Positions 11,101 to 22,366 of a stretch of 64,000 nt of DNA are shown one piece after another. The stretch spans positions 12,710,001-12,774,000 of the forward strand of contig JAYKYS010000007.1 in assembly GCA_036924285.1 (NCBI GenBank), in the 5' to 3' direction. Positions within the stretch are counted from its first letter, which is position 1, and the number at the start of each line of letters is the position of its first letter. The notes below the pieces were generated by a model. It did not search any database. It saw only the letters and a list, made by a program, of their open reading frames with translations, and was not told where the DNA came from. Origin of the DNA: Asterella californica (lineage: Eukaryota; Streptophyta; Marchantiopsida; Marchantiales; Aytoniaceae). The translations under genes and the position numbers were made by a program.

Positions 11101-11764
11101 GGTATCTACTTCCGAGACACTCTGATCATCCTCCGTATCAGATTCCCAGTAGTCACTAGTGGGTCTATCAGAGTCAGAAGTCACAACTCCAACACCCGAG
11201 AAAGAACTATCACTCTATGATCTCTAGGCCCAATCCGTAAGTGTCCCTTGTGCCACCTATCAGTGGTGCGCATAGCTCTCAACCAATGTCTACCTAAGAG
11301 CAAATCATAACTAGAGTCCTTTAACACTTGAAAGGACATCAATGTTTGAACTCCCATCACATACACGACCACCTTCTCTAACACACCAAGAGGTCTTACC
11401 CGTTGCTTGTTAGTCATCCCCACGACAATGCTAGTCGGGCGAGTTGGTTCCATCCCCAACTTCTTCATCAACCTCTCTGATATGGCATTTACAGCCGACC
11501 CTCCATCCACCAATACGTCAGAGACGTAGTGACCATTCAACCGGACTTCAATCTTTGAAGCTCTAGTGCATACCTCTAAAGCATGCACATCCACCACACC
11601 AATTCCCACAGACTTCGATGTCTTGCTCTTGGGTTTCTTCTTCTTGCTTCTCTTAGAACTCAGTCCTTCTCTGAGTTCCCTTCGTAAGCTAGGATTAAGT
11701 GCGATCAGTTGTCCAACAGTGATGTTGGCTTTCTGAGCACCCACATCTTCAACCACATCATATC
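8150..11764 (-). pseudogene. A1 polyprotein remnant: PR, RT, RNase H, integrase
   Basis: It corresponds to about residues 420-1628 of the A3 polyprotein. Visible parts are the protease block with Val-Asp-Gly-Gly-Ser (11181-11756), the acidic linker (10768-11184), RT N-terminus (10369-10743), then RT with Phe-Ile-Asp-Asp, RNase H and integrase (8663-10462), and the integrase tail (8192-8590). Frames change near 11182, 10765, 10400 and 8640 and several stops are present, so no functional enzyme can be made. RNase H lacks the Tyr-Thr-Asp catalytic segment through a small deletion near 9880. Confidence 0.88.
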
Positions 11765-11768
11765 CCGC

Positions 11769-13142
11769 TGTCGCGCCATTTGACGGCTACATGTTTGACT
11801 TCTACTCCGACGCTTAGGTTTGGTAGTTCTAGAAGTTAGCTCCTATTACTTCTAGTCCTTTATGTATATGTTTGACACCTTTGCATACGGTGTTAACACT
11901 ATTTTGAGTCCTAGTAGGCTGATAGTATGTTAGTTATCTTGTTCAAGCATTTGTGCGCTTGTGCAAGTGACTTCTTACTTGTCTATGACATTCAATGTAC
12001 ATAACTTAGGGTTTCCATGCTGATAGGGGTTTGAGCTCATGGGTTGTACTTACTTGTCGCCCATGCACGCTTTCTAGCTGATTTAAGTTAATTTTTCGGG
12101 GCTACGTGTCGTTTTAGGTAGTTTAAGTATTACGCTGGCACTCTAGGGGGCTTGACGTGGTAGCCTATGAGTGTAGATAAGTTACCAGGTAGTTTAAGGA
12201 ACAAAAGGACAGTCAAGTGGAGCTATGAACTCCCATTGGTCCATTTTTGTCTTTTGTAAAACTCTAAGTTTAGAAACAGAGCTCTAGAGGAGAGTTTGAG
12301 CAATTGGTGAGGTATCTTCGAAATCTGAGAACACAGGAAGAGAGAGCTCGTCGTGCCAAGCACTGTCAGTGAAATTTTTGCTCGATTTGGATCAATAAAC
12401 AAGGAGTTATGCCCAATTGAAGTTCGGATTGTGCCAAAACTGCATCACTTTTGTTGATTTTGGGGTTTTCGGTGCCAATTGTAGCAGAATTGAGGAAATC
12501 ACTTCAAAACTTCTTGGTTGCGTTCACTGTCAGGAGGGCTACGACTGTCCAAAAAGTTTCGAATCATTTTAGTAATTGAGTAATTCAGGGCGGCCGCTGA
12601 AGCAAAGGGGGTCTGAAAAGCTCTTAATCTAGAGCAGCGACTTCAGAGAAGGAGATCTGGAGTTCTGTGTACATTCAGGAGTCCCAACTTCACAGGGATG
12701 TTCAGCATCCTGTAGAATTCAAATACTGTGAGAAGATTTGAAATTCATCGAGCCAATTCTCTGTTCTATGTCTGAATAGCTGTCTAGGTACCAGAAATTG
12801 CCATAATTCTCTTATTCAGAACTTTTCTGTCAACATCTCGGTGCTAGAATTCAATCTCAGGCTGAAACTTCGTGTGTGTGTTCAGTAGTGCCTCATTTAC
12901 ATGTAGGGGAAGTTTAGAAGTCTAAACCTTCATAGTTTTCCTCTCTTTGAGTGTCAAAGTTCACCGCTTAAACCTATTACTATTAGTTAAACCTAAATTT
13001 CGCTTTTTGAGCATATTAGAGGACCCTACACAACTGTGTGAGTGTTTATGGCCCCTGTTGTGACCTGAAAGCCAACCTCTTGAGTAAACAACCACAGCCA
13101 AAAGCCCGGCGCTTTCCTAGATAGACAGATCACACTCCGACA
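11769..13142 (+). repeat. B1 5' LTR
   Basis: It starts TGTCGCGCCATTTGACGG and ends CACACTCCGACA. It has the same length as the 3' LTR (36605-37978). It contains a NotI-like GCGGCCGC near 12590. Confidence 0.93.
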
Positions 13143-13219
13143 TACTCTCTTTTTGGTGAACTCGACGTGAAACACCTAGGGTGGGAGTTTTCTTGAGAGT
13201 GTTATAGGATCAGATATCA
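13143..13219 (+). promoter_or_regulatory. B1 leader with candidate primer site
   Basis: After an 11-nt spacer comes TGGTGAACTCGACGTGAA (13154-13171). It begins with the TGG expected of a site pairing with a tRNA CCA end. I cannot assign the tRNA, and the spacer is longer than usual. Confidence 0.4.
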
Positions 13220-14532
13220 TGGCCAACCAATGATCATCAAGTGGAGGTGCTATTGCTGCTCAACAACCTGTTCAGTTGGATGCTGCTACGATGAAGATGT
13301 TCTAAGCTTTTTCCATGTTTATGCAGCAGCAGCAGAGCAAGGAGAGAGAAGGAGGTATTAGCAACCAAGGCGTTGCAATCTGTGGTGCATCAGATGGATC
13401 AGTTCAATGATACAGATATTTCCAAGTATGTGCGATACTATGCTAGAGAGATGGAGGTGAACAAGGTGTCTGAGAAGGAGATGGTGGAGAACTTTGAGCT
13501 TGCTGTTGTCCCTGAGATTCGTGGGCGTGTGAAGGAGCTCAAGCAGCAGCAAGGATAGAGTTGGGAGAGCTTTATGCGAGCTTTGAAGGAGGAGTACTAC
13601 ACTGAAGATTCAGAGAGGGTGACCAAGAGAACATTCTTGGAGTGGGTGGTGAAGCCTAACAAAGGTTTGTCTGTAAATGAGTTGTTAAGGGAGTTTGATC
13701 GTCAATATGCTCAACTTTCTAGGACAGAGAAGCTTACACTAGAGGTTGAGAAGACCGAGCTTTTCCTACAAGCAGCGGACGTGACTATTCAGGAGAAGCT
13801 TGAGCTGTTGCTGGAAGACAAGAGTGAGGAGAGAGGATTGAAGACTGATTGGAAGGAGGTTGAAGAGGCTGTTTCTTTGCTGACCAAGAGACAGAGAAGA
13901 AGGGACAAGGTGGTGGTAAGTGAAGCAGCACCTTTGATAATTCCTGTCAAGCAGTTGCCTACTAAGCCTGCTTTGGTAATTGCTAGAGAGGAAGACTCAC
14001 CGCTTGATGAGTTGATTAAGGGTATGAAGGAGCTTAAGCTTAAGCTCACTAGGTTAGAAGAGAAGGAGCAGAATGTACAGCCTGCTATGCAGAGACCTCA
14101 GATGAGAGAAGGCTTTGTTCATCGTTGTATATGGTGTGATAGCTTAGACCATGTAAGAAGAGATTGTGGAGAGTTTTCAGATGCATTGAGGAAGGATCTT
14201 ATCTTCTTTAAAGATGGTAAGATCCATCTGAGAGAGATTGGGATGATGTTGGGAACCAACTTTGGCAAGGGTGGTATGAAGAGGCTTGTGAATGAGATAT
14301 CAGCATCACATGCTGTTTCTCTTGTGAATGCTGCTACCTGTGAGTGAAAGTGGAGATGGAAAGAGAGAAAGGGACTATTGGGTTGTGGTCTGATGTAGTG
14401 CGGTCCGTAGCTAGAACAGAGCTAGACAAGGATGTGCTACGAAGGGTTGGCAACTCAATTCGAGAAGCTACAGGATGGAATGATCCTGTGGATACTATGT
14501 CAGTGCATGCTTATGTTGCAAGAAGTCAGCAC
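13220..14532 (+). pseudogene. B1 Gag, decayed
   Basis: A start at 13220 is followed within five codons by TGA, and a further TAA and a frameshift occur before 13373. From 13373 the frame is open to 14347 except for TAG at 13556-13558. The helical capsid-like region is rich in Glu, Lys and Leu, and a CCHC knuckle CIWCDSLDHVRRDC lies near 14125-14165. From 14344 the reading moves to the -1 frame, which continues in frame into the protease part at 23270 once A2 is removed. That change has no overlap and is probably an indel. Confidence 0.75.
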
Positions 14533-15431
14533 TGTAACGACCTATGTTACACATAGGAAGTTTGTCTATTAGTAAGGTGTTTAGTTATAACTAAGTGTTG
14601 AGAATGTTTATTGGCTGCCAAAGTACTTTAAGGATGTATCAAGTTAGTCATGACTAGCTAAAAGTTAGTTATGGTTAAACTTAGCTGTACTTTTGGCAGA
14701 ATTCAGATATTTGCTAAAGAGTGAGCACTACTATCTTGTCATCTTGTCTAAAAGGTAGAAAGGAGGTGGAAAGTATCCCTTATCTCCTTTTTGACTTGAT
14801 ATTAGTGGTTGGATTAAAGTTGTGGACTTTGTGGGCATTAAAAACAAGAAGAGATTCCACATGTTTCCTTTTTAGTGGGTCCTAGTGTAGAGGGGGGGTG
14901 GAAATTGGAGATTCCTTTAGAATATTCCAGAATCCTTCTAGAAGTTGTTGACTTTGAAGGAATAAGCCCATGTGAAAAGGTAAAAAGCCCATGTGATCAA
15001 TGCTTTTACCTTAAGTAATATCTTAGTAAAACCCGGTAAAAGTAGTTACGGCTGAGTTACCGGGGGTACCAAAGTAAAAACCTAGAATGTATAAATAGAG
15101 GAGTAGAGAAAAGCTCCTCATCCTTGTTTTCACATTGTCGTAATGACAACTTGAGTAATATAGAGAGTGTGGGATATTTTTAGCATGTGAGAACTTGAGA
15201 GGAGGATTTTAGTTGATGTGTTTAATGAGATTTTTAGTTGATAAGTTTGTGGGTGTATGAATGAGTGAACTCAGCATTTTCCCTTCAAGTTCATGGTGTG
15301 CTTCCATCAAAGCCATCAGAGGTGACCCCTGAGTGAGAGACAGGCCCGACATGTTGCAGATTCGTGGATGACGATCGTGGAGGTTGAGAGATCGGGGGGT
15401 AGTTGATCGATAGGACCGCGGAGGGTTTACA
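14533..15431 (+). repeat. A2 5' LTR
   Basis: TGTAACGACCTATG to GGAGGGTTTACA. The first 30 bases can fold twice: TGTAAC with GTTACA, and CCTATG with CATAGG. A palindrome TAGTCATGACTA lies about 120 bp in. Confidence 0.93.
15090..15097 (+). promoter_or_regulatory. TATA box of the A2 LTR promoter
   Basis: TATAAATA, about 340 bp before the LTR end, conserved in A1, A3 and A4. It is the likely start point for the genomic transcript. Confidence 0.7.
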
Positions 15432-15435
15432 TTTT

Positions 15436-15453
15436 TGGTTCCGTTGCCGGGAC
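15436..15453 (+). promoter_or_regulatory. A2 primer binding site, tRNA-Glu type
   Basis: TGGTTCCGTTGCCGGGAC starts four bases after the LTR. From knowledge of plant tRNA-Glu, whose 3' end is CCCGGCAACGGAACCA, this is complementary over at least 16 bases. Confidence 0.75.
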
Positions 15454-15477
15454 CTCACTTGAAGGGATCGTTGAACG

Positions 15478-15648
15478 ATGTTTAGAGTTCAGTTCTATAT
15501 TCGACAAAAGGAGATTATGAGAGAGCACATGGAGAGAACGTTGGGAGGAGAGAGAGCTAACGCGATGTTAGCAACGTTAGAACCTTTCGTGTATCCCGTA
15601 GTGATATATGACGCGTTCGAAGTCATTCTTTACATCTTGTTCACTTAG
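15478..15648 (+). CDS. Leader ORF0 of A2 (56 residues)
   Basis: A small frame starting MFRVQFYIRQKE and ending EVILYILFT. The same frame is intact in A3 (34374-34544) and A4 (45372-45542), with only single changes such as Pro to Leu. It begins 25 bases after the primer site. The N-terminal half is basic and amphipathic, the C-terminal end hydrophobic. I recognise no family. It could be a real peptide, or an upstream ORF that tunes translation of the ORFs behind it. Confidence 0.4.
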   Translation: MFRVQFYIRQKEIMREHMERTLGGERANAMLATLEPFVYPVVIYDAFEVILYILFT

Positions 15649-15739
15649 AAAGGGTTTGAGGAGAGTTGAAAGAGGGTGCAACAAGAGTTGTAGAGAAAGG
15701 AGGAGAGAAAAGTTATTAGAGGAGATAAATTTGTGAGTT

Positions 15740-16160
15740 TAGAAATTCTGCTCTCTGGAAAATTTGTACAGTCGCTGTCAACTTTTCTGTGAATTTTATT
15801 TTCCTAAGAAACTTTCCAGTGTTTTAGATTGGCTGATAACCTATCTAAGACAAAAGAAATCATAGGAAAAGGTGGTCTAGAGAGGGAGCAATGAATTTTC
15901 AAAGTTGAGGGGATCTATTCGTGAGAGTTGAGGAATTCTGTTATCTGGAAAACATTTACAGTCATTGTCAGATTTTCTGTGAATTTTACTTTTCCTGAGA
16001 AACTTTCCAGTGTTTTAGAGTGGCTGATAAGCTATCCAGGACAAAAGAAATCATGAGAAGATGAGGTCTGAAGAGGGAGAAAGAATTTTTCAAAGTGGAG
16101 GGGGTTGACAACCATGAGGGAAGTGAAAATATACAAATTTCAGTTCTCTGAAAATTTGTA
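15740..16160 (+). repeat. 190-bp tandem repeat in the A2 leader (about 2.2 units)
   Basis: The TTCTG...CTGGAAAA...ACAGTC...GTCA...TTCTGTGAATTTTA block occurs at about 15745 and 15935, 190 bp apart. A partial third copy is near 16144. The same repeat is in A3 (about 33880-34290) and A4 (about 45645-46060). Confidence 0.75.
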
Positions 16161-16320
16161 CAGTCATCACCATCTCTTCTGATTAGGGAAGTTTCTGTTG
16201 AAACTTCATGATTTAGTAGCTTGGAGGTTGAGCTACTAGAGACCACAAAAATCTTGGAGAGATCTCTTACCAACTAAAAGATATACGTTTCGGCATACAA
16301 GGAGGTCTTGAAGATACTTC

Positions 16321-16638
16321 ATGGGGAATCCAGTTCGAATGACGAGGTGGAAGAAGAGACGTTTAGGAGTTCGAACTGAGACGGAGAAGCCCAAGTTAAG
16401 TATAGATGAGTTAAGAACCCGCATCTATAGCACATGGGGTGCCCTCTTTACCCTATACGAAGAAGCTTCCGCGACCATTGGCACAGATTTGAAGAAAGTC
16501 GAGTTTAAAGCATCATTCACTGTGGAGGCCACGAATGCTCCTGGTGAAGTAGAGTTGGATCCTTACAAGAGTGAGTTCAAGATGTCTGTTGTGATTAGTA
16601 CAAACGATGGTGAGGAGGATCATATCTTCGATAGTTAA
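16321..16638 (+). CDS. Leader ORF1 of A2 (105 residues)
   Basis: The frame starts MGNPVRMTRWKKRRLG (strongly basic) and ends in an acidic tail. The same length is kept in A3 (33385-33702) and A4 (46214-46531), although A4 differs at about a third of residues. Open-frame retention with many substitutions argues that it is translated. No family is recognised. The basic head and acidic tail would fit a nucleic-acid-binding or virion-associated accessory protein, but that is a guess. Confidence 0.6.
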   Translation: MGNPVRMTRWKKRRLGVRTETEKPKLSIDELRTRIYSTWGALFTLYEEASATIGTDLKKVEFKASFTVEATNAPGEVELDPYKSEFKMSVVISTNDGEEDHIFDS

Positions 16639-16761
16639 TTTTAGATTAGATTTTATTTTGTGTATAGCATGTATAATACACGATTTCCAATATAAAGCTC
16701 AGAAGAGTTAAGAAAGTGAGGTAGAATTATTTTCCTCTATGATATTTTGTCCACTTAATGG

Positions 16762-17253
16762 TTGAGAAGGTGCAACATGAGTGGAAATTCAAAAGATTGG
16801 AAAGTTAGACTTAGAAACCTTCCTCAAGGTTTAGATGTCATAGTAAGTGTCGGAGAAAGTTCGAGAGAGATTATCGTCGAGTTTGAAAACCCTAGTACTA
16901 AACCTCAAGTAGAATCTCCGAGGAGAAGAGTAGAAACCGACTTGTGGTGTTATTTCTGTAGAGGGTTGGGACATAAAGTAGTGAATTGTCCAACTAGAAT
17001 CAGAACCGAAAGAGCTAAAGGGAAGCAGGAGTTTACTGATTTAAGTCTTCGAGTGGGTCCATCGTCACCAGCGCCAATTCATCTTCTAGGCGAAGATCCT
17101 TGTCCAAGTTGTGGAGTGGGTGATCTATCCAGAGGACACAAGTGCGTCGATGTGGCCGCTCTACTTACGTCAGTAGTCGAGAAGTTGGACGAGACTCAAA
17201 GAGCTGAGACGGAGAAGTTGTCGACTTCAAAAGAGGACTCAGCTGAATTGTGA
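16762..17253 (+). CDS. Leader ORF2 of A2: zinc-knuckle protein (163 residues)
   Basis: The central CYFCRGLGHKVVNC is a canonical Cx2Cx4Hx4C retroviral-type knuckle. CPSCGVGDLSRGHKC further on is a second Cys/His cluster, and the C-terminus is acidic and probably helical. The main polyprotein has its own knuckle, so this is an additional nucleic-acid-binding protein encoded in front of it. Translation probably starts at MRRCNMS or at the second Met, ATG at 16777. Its stop TGA (17251-17253) overlaps the next start as TGATG. The frame is intact in A3 and frameshifted in A4. Confidence 0.7.
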   Translation: MRRCNMSGNSKDWKVRLRNLPQGLDVIVSVGESSREIIVEFENPSTKPQVESPRRRVETDLWCYFCRGLGHKVVNCPTRIRTERAKGKQEFTDLSLRVGPSSPAPIHLLGEDPCPSCGVGDLSRGHKCVDVAALLTSVVEKLDETQRAETEKLSTSKEDSAEL

Positions 17254-17417
17254 TGGAGATCGTCATTCGGATGGTGGAGAAGGCGGTGATGCGACTCAGG
17301 CTCATGATTACCTTGGGAGAAGAGATGGCACAAGAGGTGTTGTTACAACCATTTCCTTTCATTTTACCTATGGTAGATTATTCGCGAATGGAATTGGTGA
17401 TGTTCGTACTCTTTTAG
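17253..17417 (+). CDS. Leader ORF3 of A2 (54 residues), overlapping ORF2 stop
   Basis: The start codon shares its A with the ORF2 stop (TGATG). The product starts MEIVIRMVEKAVMRLRL and is hydrophobic and basic. The arrangement is identical in A3 (32606-32770), while A4 has an internal TAG. The overlap resembles termination-reinitiation signals known from some viruses and retroelements. Whether the peptide is made is unknown. Confidence 0.4.
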   Translation: MEIVIRMVEKAVMRLRLMITLGEEMAQEVLLQPFPFILPMVDYSRMELVMFVLF

Positions 17418-17466
17418 CGAGTAGTTATTGCACAAAAATTAGAAGGATAGAAAGAATAGTTACAAG

Positions 17467-20400
17467 ATGGGGAAGTTACCAGTGTTTCATGGGAAGGACA
17501 ATGAAGATGTAGAACCATTTGTACGAGACTTCAAAAGGGATTGCATCGGAAACAACGTGAGAAGGAAGGAAGAATGGGTGTTGTTACTGCTAGAGTTTTT
17601 AGAAGATTTTGCTCTTACGTGGTATGAAGACCGAGTGAAGAGCTAGACACCTGGTGCAGTTGAGGACACATGGGAGACGTTGAGTAATGCACTCATCGAA
17701 GAATTTCTTCCAGAAGAGAGTTATGAGAAACTCATGGTGGAGCTTACTCATTTGAAGCAACGGGACGACGAGAAAGTTCGGCAATATGCCGAAAGGGTGG
17801 ATAAGTTGGAGCAACGGTTTCGGACGGTCCTACGGAAGAGTGGAGACAATGTGGAGCTAACGATGGCGGGGATTGGAGCAGTGCTGACCAAGAACTTGGT
17901 GGGAGGGTTGAGACCTTCAATTCGAACCCAAGTGAGGTACGAGAAACCAGCAACCAAAGCGGAGGTCATCAAGATTGCGGCAAACATGGAAGAGAGTTTG
18001 GATGAAGGAGATATCATCCAACCTCATCATGTTGCTCTGGTGTCGACTCCGACTCCTGGTGTAGCCACAATGATCGCACCTGCACCATCACAATTGGTGA
18101 TTGCTTCAACGTCAGCTCCTACTCCAACGGTGGTGCCAAGACCGTTTGTCCCAACAACGATGTCTACTGCCACCTCTGATTTTCATGCCGAGCTGAAGAG
18201 CATCACCGATACTCTTGCGGATCTCAAGATAAACGTGGTGCAGTTACGAGAATGGAGGAACAAAGGTGGAGGAGGAGGTCAAAGAGGTTACGACAACAAT
18301 CCCAACCGAGGAAATCAAGGTAACTTTGGAGACAACCAAGGTAACTTTGGAGGAATCACTTGTTGGACGTGTGGAGGTTCTCATTTCCAGTGAAATTGTC
18401 CTAACAACGGAGCAAGAGGTGTCGAAGCTGTCAGAATGAATGTGGGTGGAGGAAATCCATCACAAGGACGAGACAAGGAGGTGGCTACTATCGATGTCGT
18501 GCGAGATCCCATCTACGAGAAAGGAGAGAGTTCAAACTCTTCTCATGCACCGGTGGAGCTTTTAGCTCAAGAAAGGAAAAGAACTAGATTTTCTGATGAA
18601 CCGGTTTTCATGGAGGAATCAACTAGTAGAAGTACTCGTTCGAGTAATGTTTCGAGTACACCAAGGGAGCCAAGAAGGAAGCTGGGGATGGCGGATTTCA
18701 CCATTTCATCTTCCCAAGCAGGATATGATGTGGTTGAAGATGTGGGTGCTCAGAAAGCCAACATCACTGTTGGACAACTGATCGCACTTAATCCCAACTT
18801 ACGAAGGGAACTCAGAGGAGGACTGAGTTCTAAGAGAAGCAAGAAGAAGAAACCCAAGAGCAAGACATCAAAGTCTGTGGGAGTTGGTGTGGTGGATGTG
18901 CATGCTTCAGAGGTATGCACTAGGGCTTCAAAGATTGAAGTCCGGTTGAATGGTCACTACGTCTCTGACGTACTGATGGATGGAGGATCGGCTGTCAACG
19001 CCATATCGGAGAGGTTGATGAAGAAGTTGGGGATGGAACCAACTCGCCCGGCTAGCATTGTCGTGGGGATGGCTAACAAGCAACGGGTAAGACCTCTTGG
19101 TGTGTTAGAGAAGGTGGTCGTGTCTGTGATGGGAGTTCAAACGTTGATGTCCTTTCAAGTGTTAAAGGACTCTAGTTATGATTTGCTCCTAGGTAGGCCT
19201 TGGTTGAGAGCTATGCGCACCACTGATAGGTGGCACAAGGGATACTTACGGATTGGGCCTAGAGATCATAGAGTGATAGTTCCTCTCTCGGGTATTGGAG
19301 TTGTGACTTCTGACTCTGATAGACCCACTAGTGACTACTGGGAATCTGATACGGAGGATGATCAGAGTGTATCAGAAGTAGATACCGGAGATTCTTACGA
19401 TCAAGAATCCTCGTCTGAGGACGAAGGATTTGGTCGAGATGAATCATTACATCAGCTTAGTGCTATTGACTTGTTGCCTCGACCAGCAGTGGAGAAAGAT
19501 CCTGACAAAGAAGAGTTGAGTGAGGCAGAGATTGTGAGAAGACTCTCTACCCTGAAGTTTGGTATCAATGTCACTCAAGAAGAGAAAAGTAGATTCCTAG
19601 ATATATTTCGAAAATATATCCATGTGTTTGCTTTCAGCTACAAGGATTTGAAGGAGGTGACTCTCGAGACTCATCGAATCGAATTGGAGGAGCACGCAAG
19701 ACCAGTTCGATAGAAGCAGAGAAGGGTCAATCCCACAACGGCAATGATGGTCAAGGAGGAGATAGACAAGTTGAAGGAGGCGAGTTTCATCTATGAGGTG
19801 GAGAACTCAGAATGGGTTTCACCCATTGTGATTGTCAAGAAGAAGAATGGTAAGCTGCGAGTGTGCATAGACTATAAGAAGCTGAATGCAGTTACCAAGA
19901 AGGATTATTATCCTCTACCATTTATAGATGAGATTTTGGAGGAAGTTGCTGGTCATGAGTGGTACAGCTTTGGTGATGGTTATAGTGGGTATAACCAAAT
20001 CAAGATAGCACAGGAGTACAAACAGTTGACTACTTTCACTACTCTTTGGGGAACATTTGCATTTCGGGTGATGCCATTCGGATTGTGTAATGCTCCGGCC
20101 ACGTTTCAAAGGTTCATGAACAAGGTGTTTGAACCATTCATAGGGAAGTTTGTTCGGGATTTCATTGACGATTTCTGTGTGTACGGACGAAAGGAGGACC
20201 ACTTTGATCATGTGATCAAAGTTTTGCAGCGGTTGGAGCAAGCCAACGCTTCTCTAAATCCAGAGAAGTGCATCTTTGGCTGCGAAGAAGGTCTGCTGTT
20301 AGGGCACATCATTTCCAAGAATGGAATTGCGGTAGATCCTGAGAAGGTGAAGAAGATTGTGGATCTTCCATTTTCGATCAACTTGACAAAGTTGAGGCAG

Positions 20401-22353
20401 TTTCTTGGCATGGTTGGATATTATCGTAGGTTTGTCTTTTCTTTCTCAAACAAAGCAATAGCTTTGACTATGTACATGAAGAAGGGAGTTGATTTCGACT
20501 TAATAGTGCATGATCAGAAGGCAAAGGAAGCATTTGAAGAGCTGAAAAAGGCATTAGTGACAGCTCCTATACTTGCTAAACCTGAGTGGAGTAAAGCATT
20601 TATTCTGTATACGGATGCCTCCAATGTAACAATCGGATGTACATTAAGTCAGCTAGATGGAGATGGGCATGATCATCCTATAGCTTATGCTAGTAGGCAG
20701 ATGGTTCCAGTGGAGAAGAATTACTCCGTGACTGAACGAGAAGGATTAGCGGTGATCTTTGGATTGAAGAAGTTTCGACACTACTTGCTAGGAGGAAAAT
20801 TTTCCATAGTCACAGATCACAAGGCTTTAAAGTATATCTTTAATAAGCCTAATGCCGAAGGTCGTATTGCTCGTTGGAAGATCCTTCTAACAGAATACGA
20901 TTATGTGATCGAAGATAGACCAGGGAAAAAGCATGCGAATGTTGATCTTTTGTCGAGAGCTTATGATGATGAGGGAGAAGAACCGTTTGATGATTCATTT
21001 CCAGACGAGCATCTGATGACCATCACAAGCATCGAGGAGATACCGGACGAGTACAAAGAAATCTGGAGTTTCCTTGTAGATGGCTCTTTTCCAGAAGGTA
21101 TGCATACCCGAGAACGTAACGCGTTGATCAAGAGATGCAAACCTTACACCATGGTGGAGGGAATTCTGTTTCATCAAGGAGCAGATGGGTTACTAAGGAG
21201 AGCAGTTGGTCAGAAGGAGGCATTCAAGCTAATGCACGAGTTTCACGACGGAACTGTTTGCGGAGGTCACTTTGCTGGTAAGATAACAGCCTTCAAGATT
21301 TTGGATGCGGGTTATCACTGGAGAGGGATTTTCAAAGAGTGTTTAGACTATTGCAAAACTTATGACGTATGTCAAGCATTTGCTCTAAAGTCTACTAGAA
21401 CACCTCCGTTAAGATCAATTCCAGTATTAGGGCCGTTTGAGAAGTGGGGTATTGACTTTGTAGGTCCTCTTAATAAGACACCTCGAGGCAATAGATACAT
21501 TGTAGTCGCCACTGACTATTGTACCAAGTGGGTAGAGGCTAGACCTTTGAGAGAGACCAATGAAACAGAAGTCGGTAGATTCCTATGAGAGATGATCATC
21601 ACGAGATTTGGATGTCCGTTAGAGTTGGTCTCAGATAGAGGAGGAGAGTTTGTAGGGAGCATGACTACTGCTATGCTACAACACTTTTCTATCAAGCCAC
21701 GAGTAACGACCTCATACAAACCAAATGCTAATGGTCTTGCGGAGAAGAACAATCTTACACTTTGTATGATGCTCGCCAAAGACGCTGGTGTTGAAACTGC
21801 GAAACATACTTGGGATAAGAGGCTACATACCATCTTATGGGAGTACCGAACGACAACAAAGACTTCTACTGGATACTCCCCATTTCGATTGGTTTATGGA
21901 GTGGAGTCCAAGTTGCCGATCCAATTCGAATTGGATACTTTTCAAACTATTCAACGAAAGTTGAAGAGGTCGAGAGGAGAAGACGTAGTCAGATCAAGAA
22001 GGGAGCAACTCATGGAGTTGGAAGAGACCCGAGCGGTAGCAATGATCCGGATGGAACGAGCTCAGGCGTATCAAAAGAAGAGTTACGACAAACGGTTGGG
22101 CAAGAGGGAGGTAAAACCTTTTCAAGTCGGAGATTGGGTTATGTTGTATGATGCTATCAGATTCAAGAGGGCTAGGAAGAAGTTTCTTCCAAGATATTTT
22201 GGTCCTTTTGTTGTAGATAAGGTGTGGAACAACTTCACATATGACCTTCAAGAGCTGGGAGGAAGGAGATTTGATCGAGTAAATCATGACAAGTTGAAGT
22301 TATTTCATCGACGAAAGTTCTCTCTTCACTCCGAGGACGGAGCGAAAATTTAG
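17467..22353 (+). pseudogene. A2 Gag-PR-RT-RNase H-integrase polyprotein with four stops
   Basis: The frame is 1629 codons, the same length as A3, with no frameshift. In-frame stops are TAG 17644-17646 (codon 60), TGA 18391-18393 (codon 309, inside the zinc knuckle), TAG 19711-19713 (codon 749, before RT) and TGA 21586-21588 (codon 1374, inside the integrase core). At these codons A3 has Gln, Arg, Gln and Trp, so each stop is one transition. RT, protease and integrase motifs are otherwise as in A3. Fragments could be made from internal starts, but no full polyprotein without suppression. Confidence 0.93.
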
Positions 22354-22366
22354 TCCGGGGGTAAAA

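Noticed and set aside
14344..14347. Second -1 frameshift site between B1 Gag and protease
   Set aside because: The frames overlap by only four bases, there is no slippery heptamer and no stem, and Gag already carries stops. An indel is more likely.
17467..22353. Repeat-induced point mutation (fungal RIP) as the cause of A2 stops
   Set aside because: Only four stops and about three LTR changes are present, far fewer than RIP leaves. The copia primer site and chromovirus type point to a plant. Methyl-cytosine deamination fits better.
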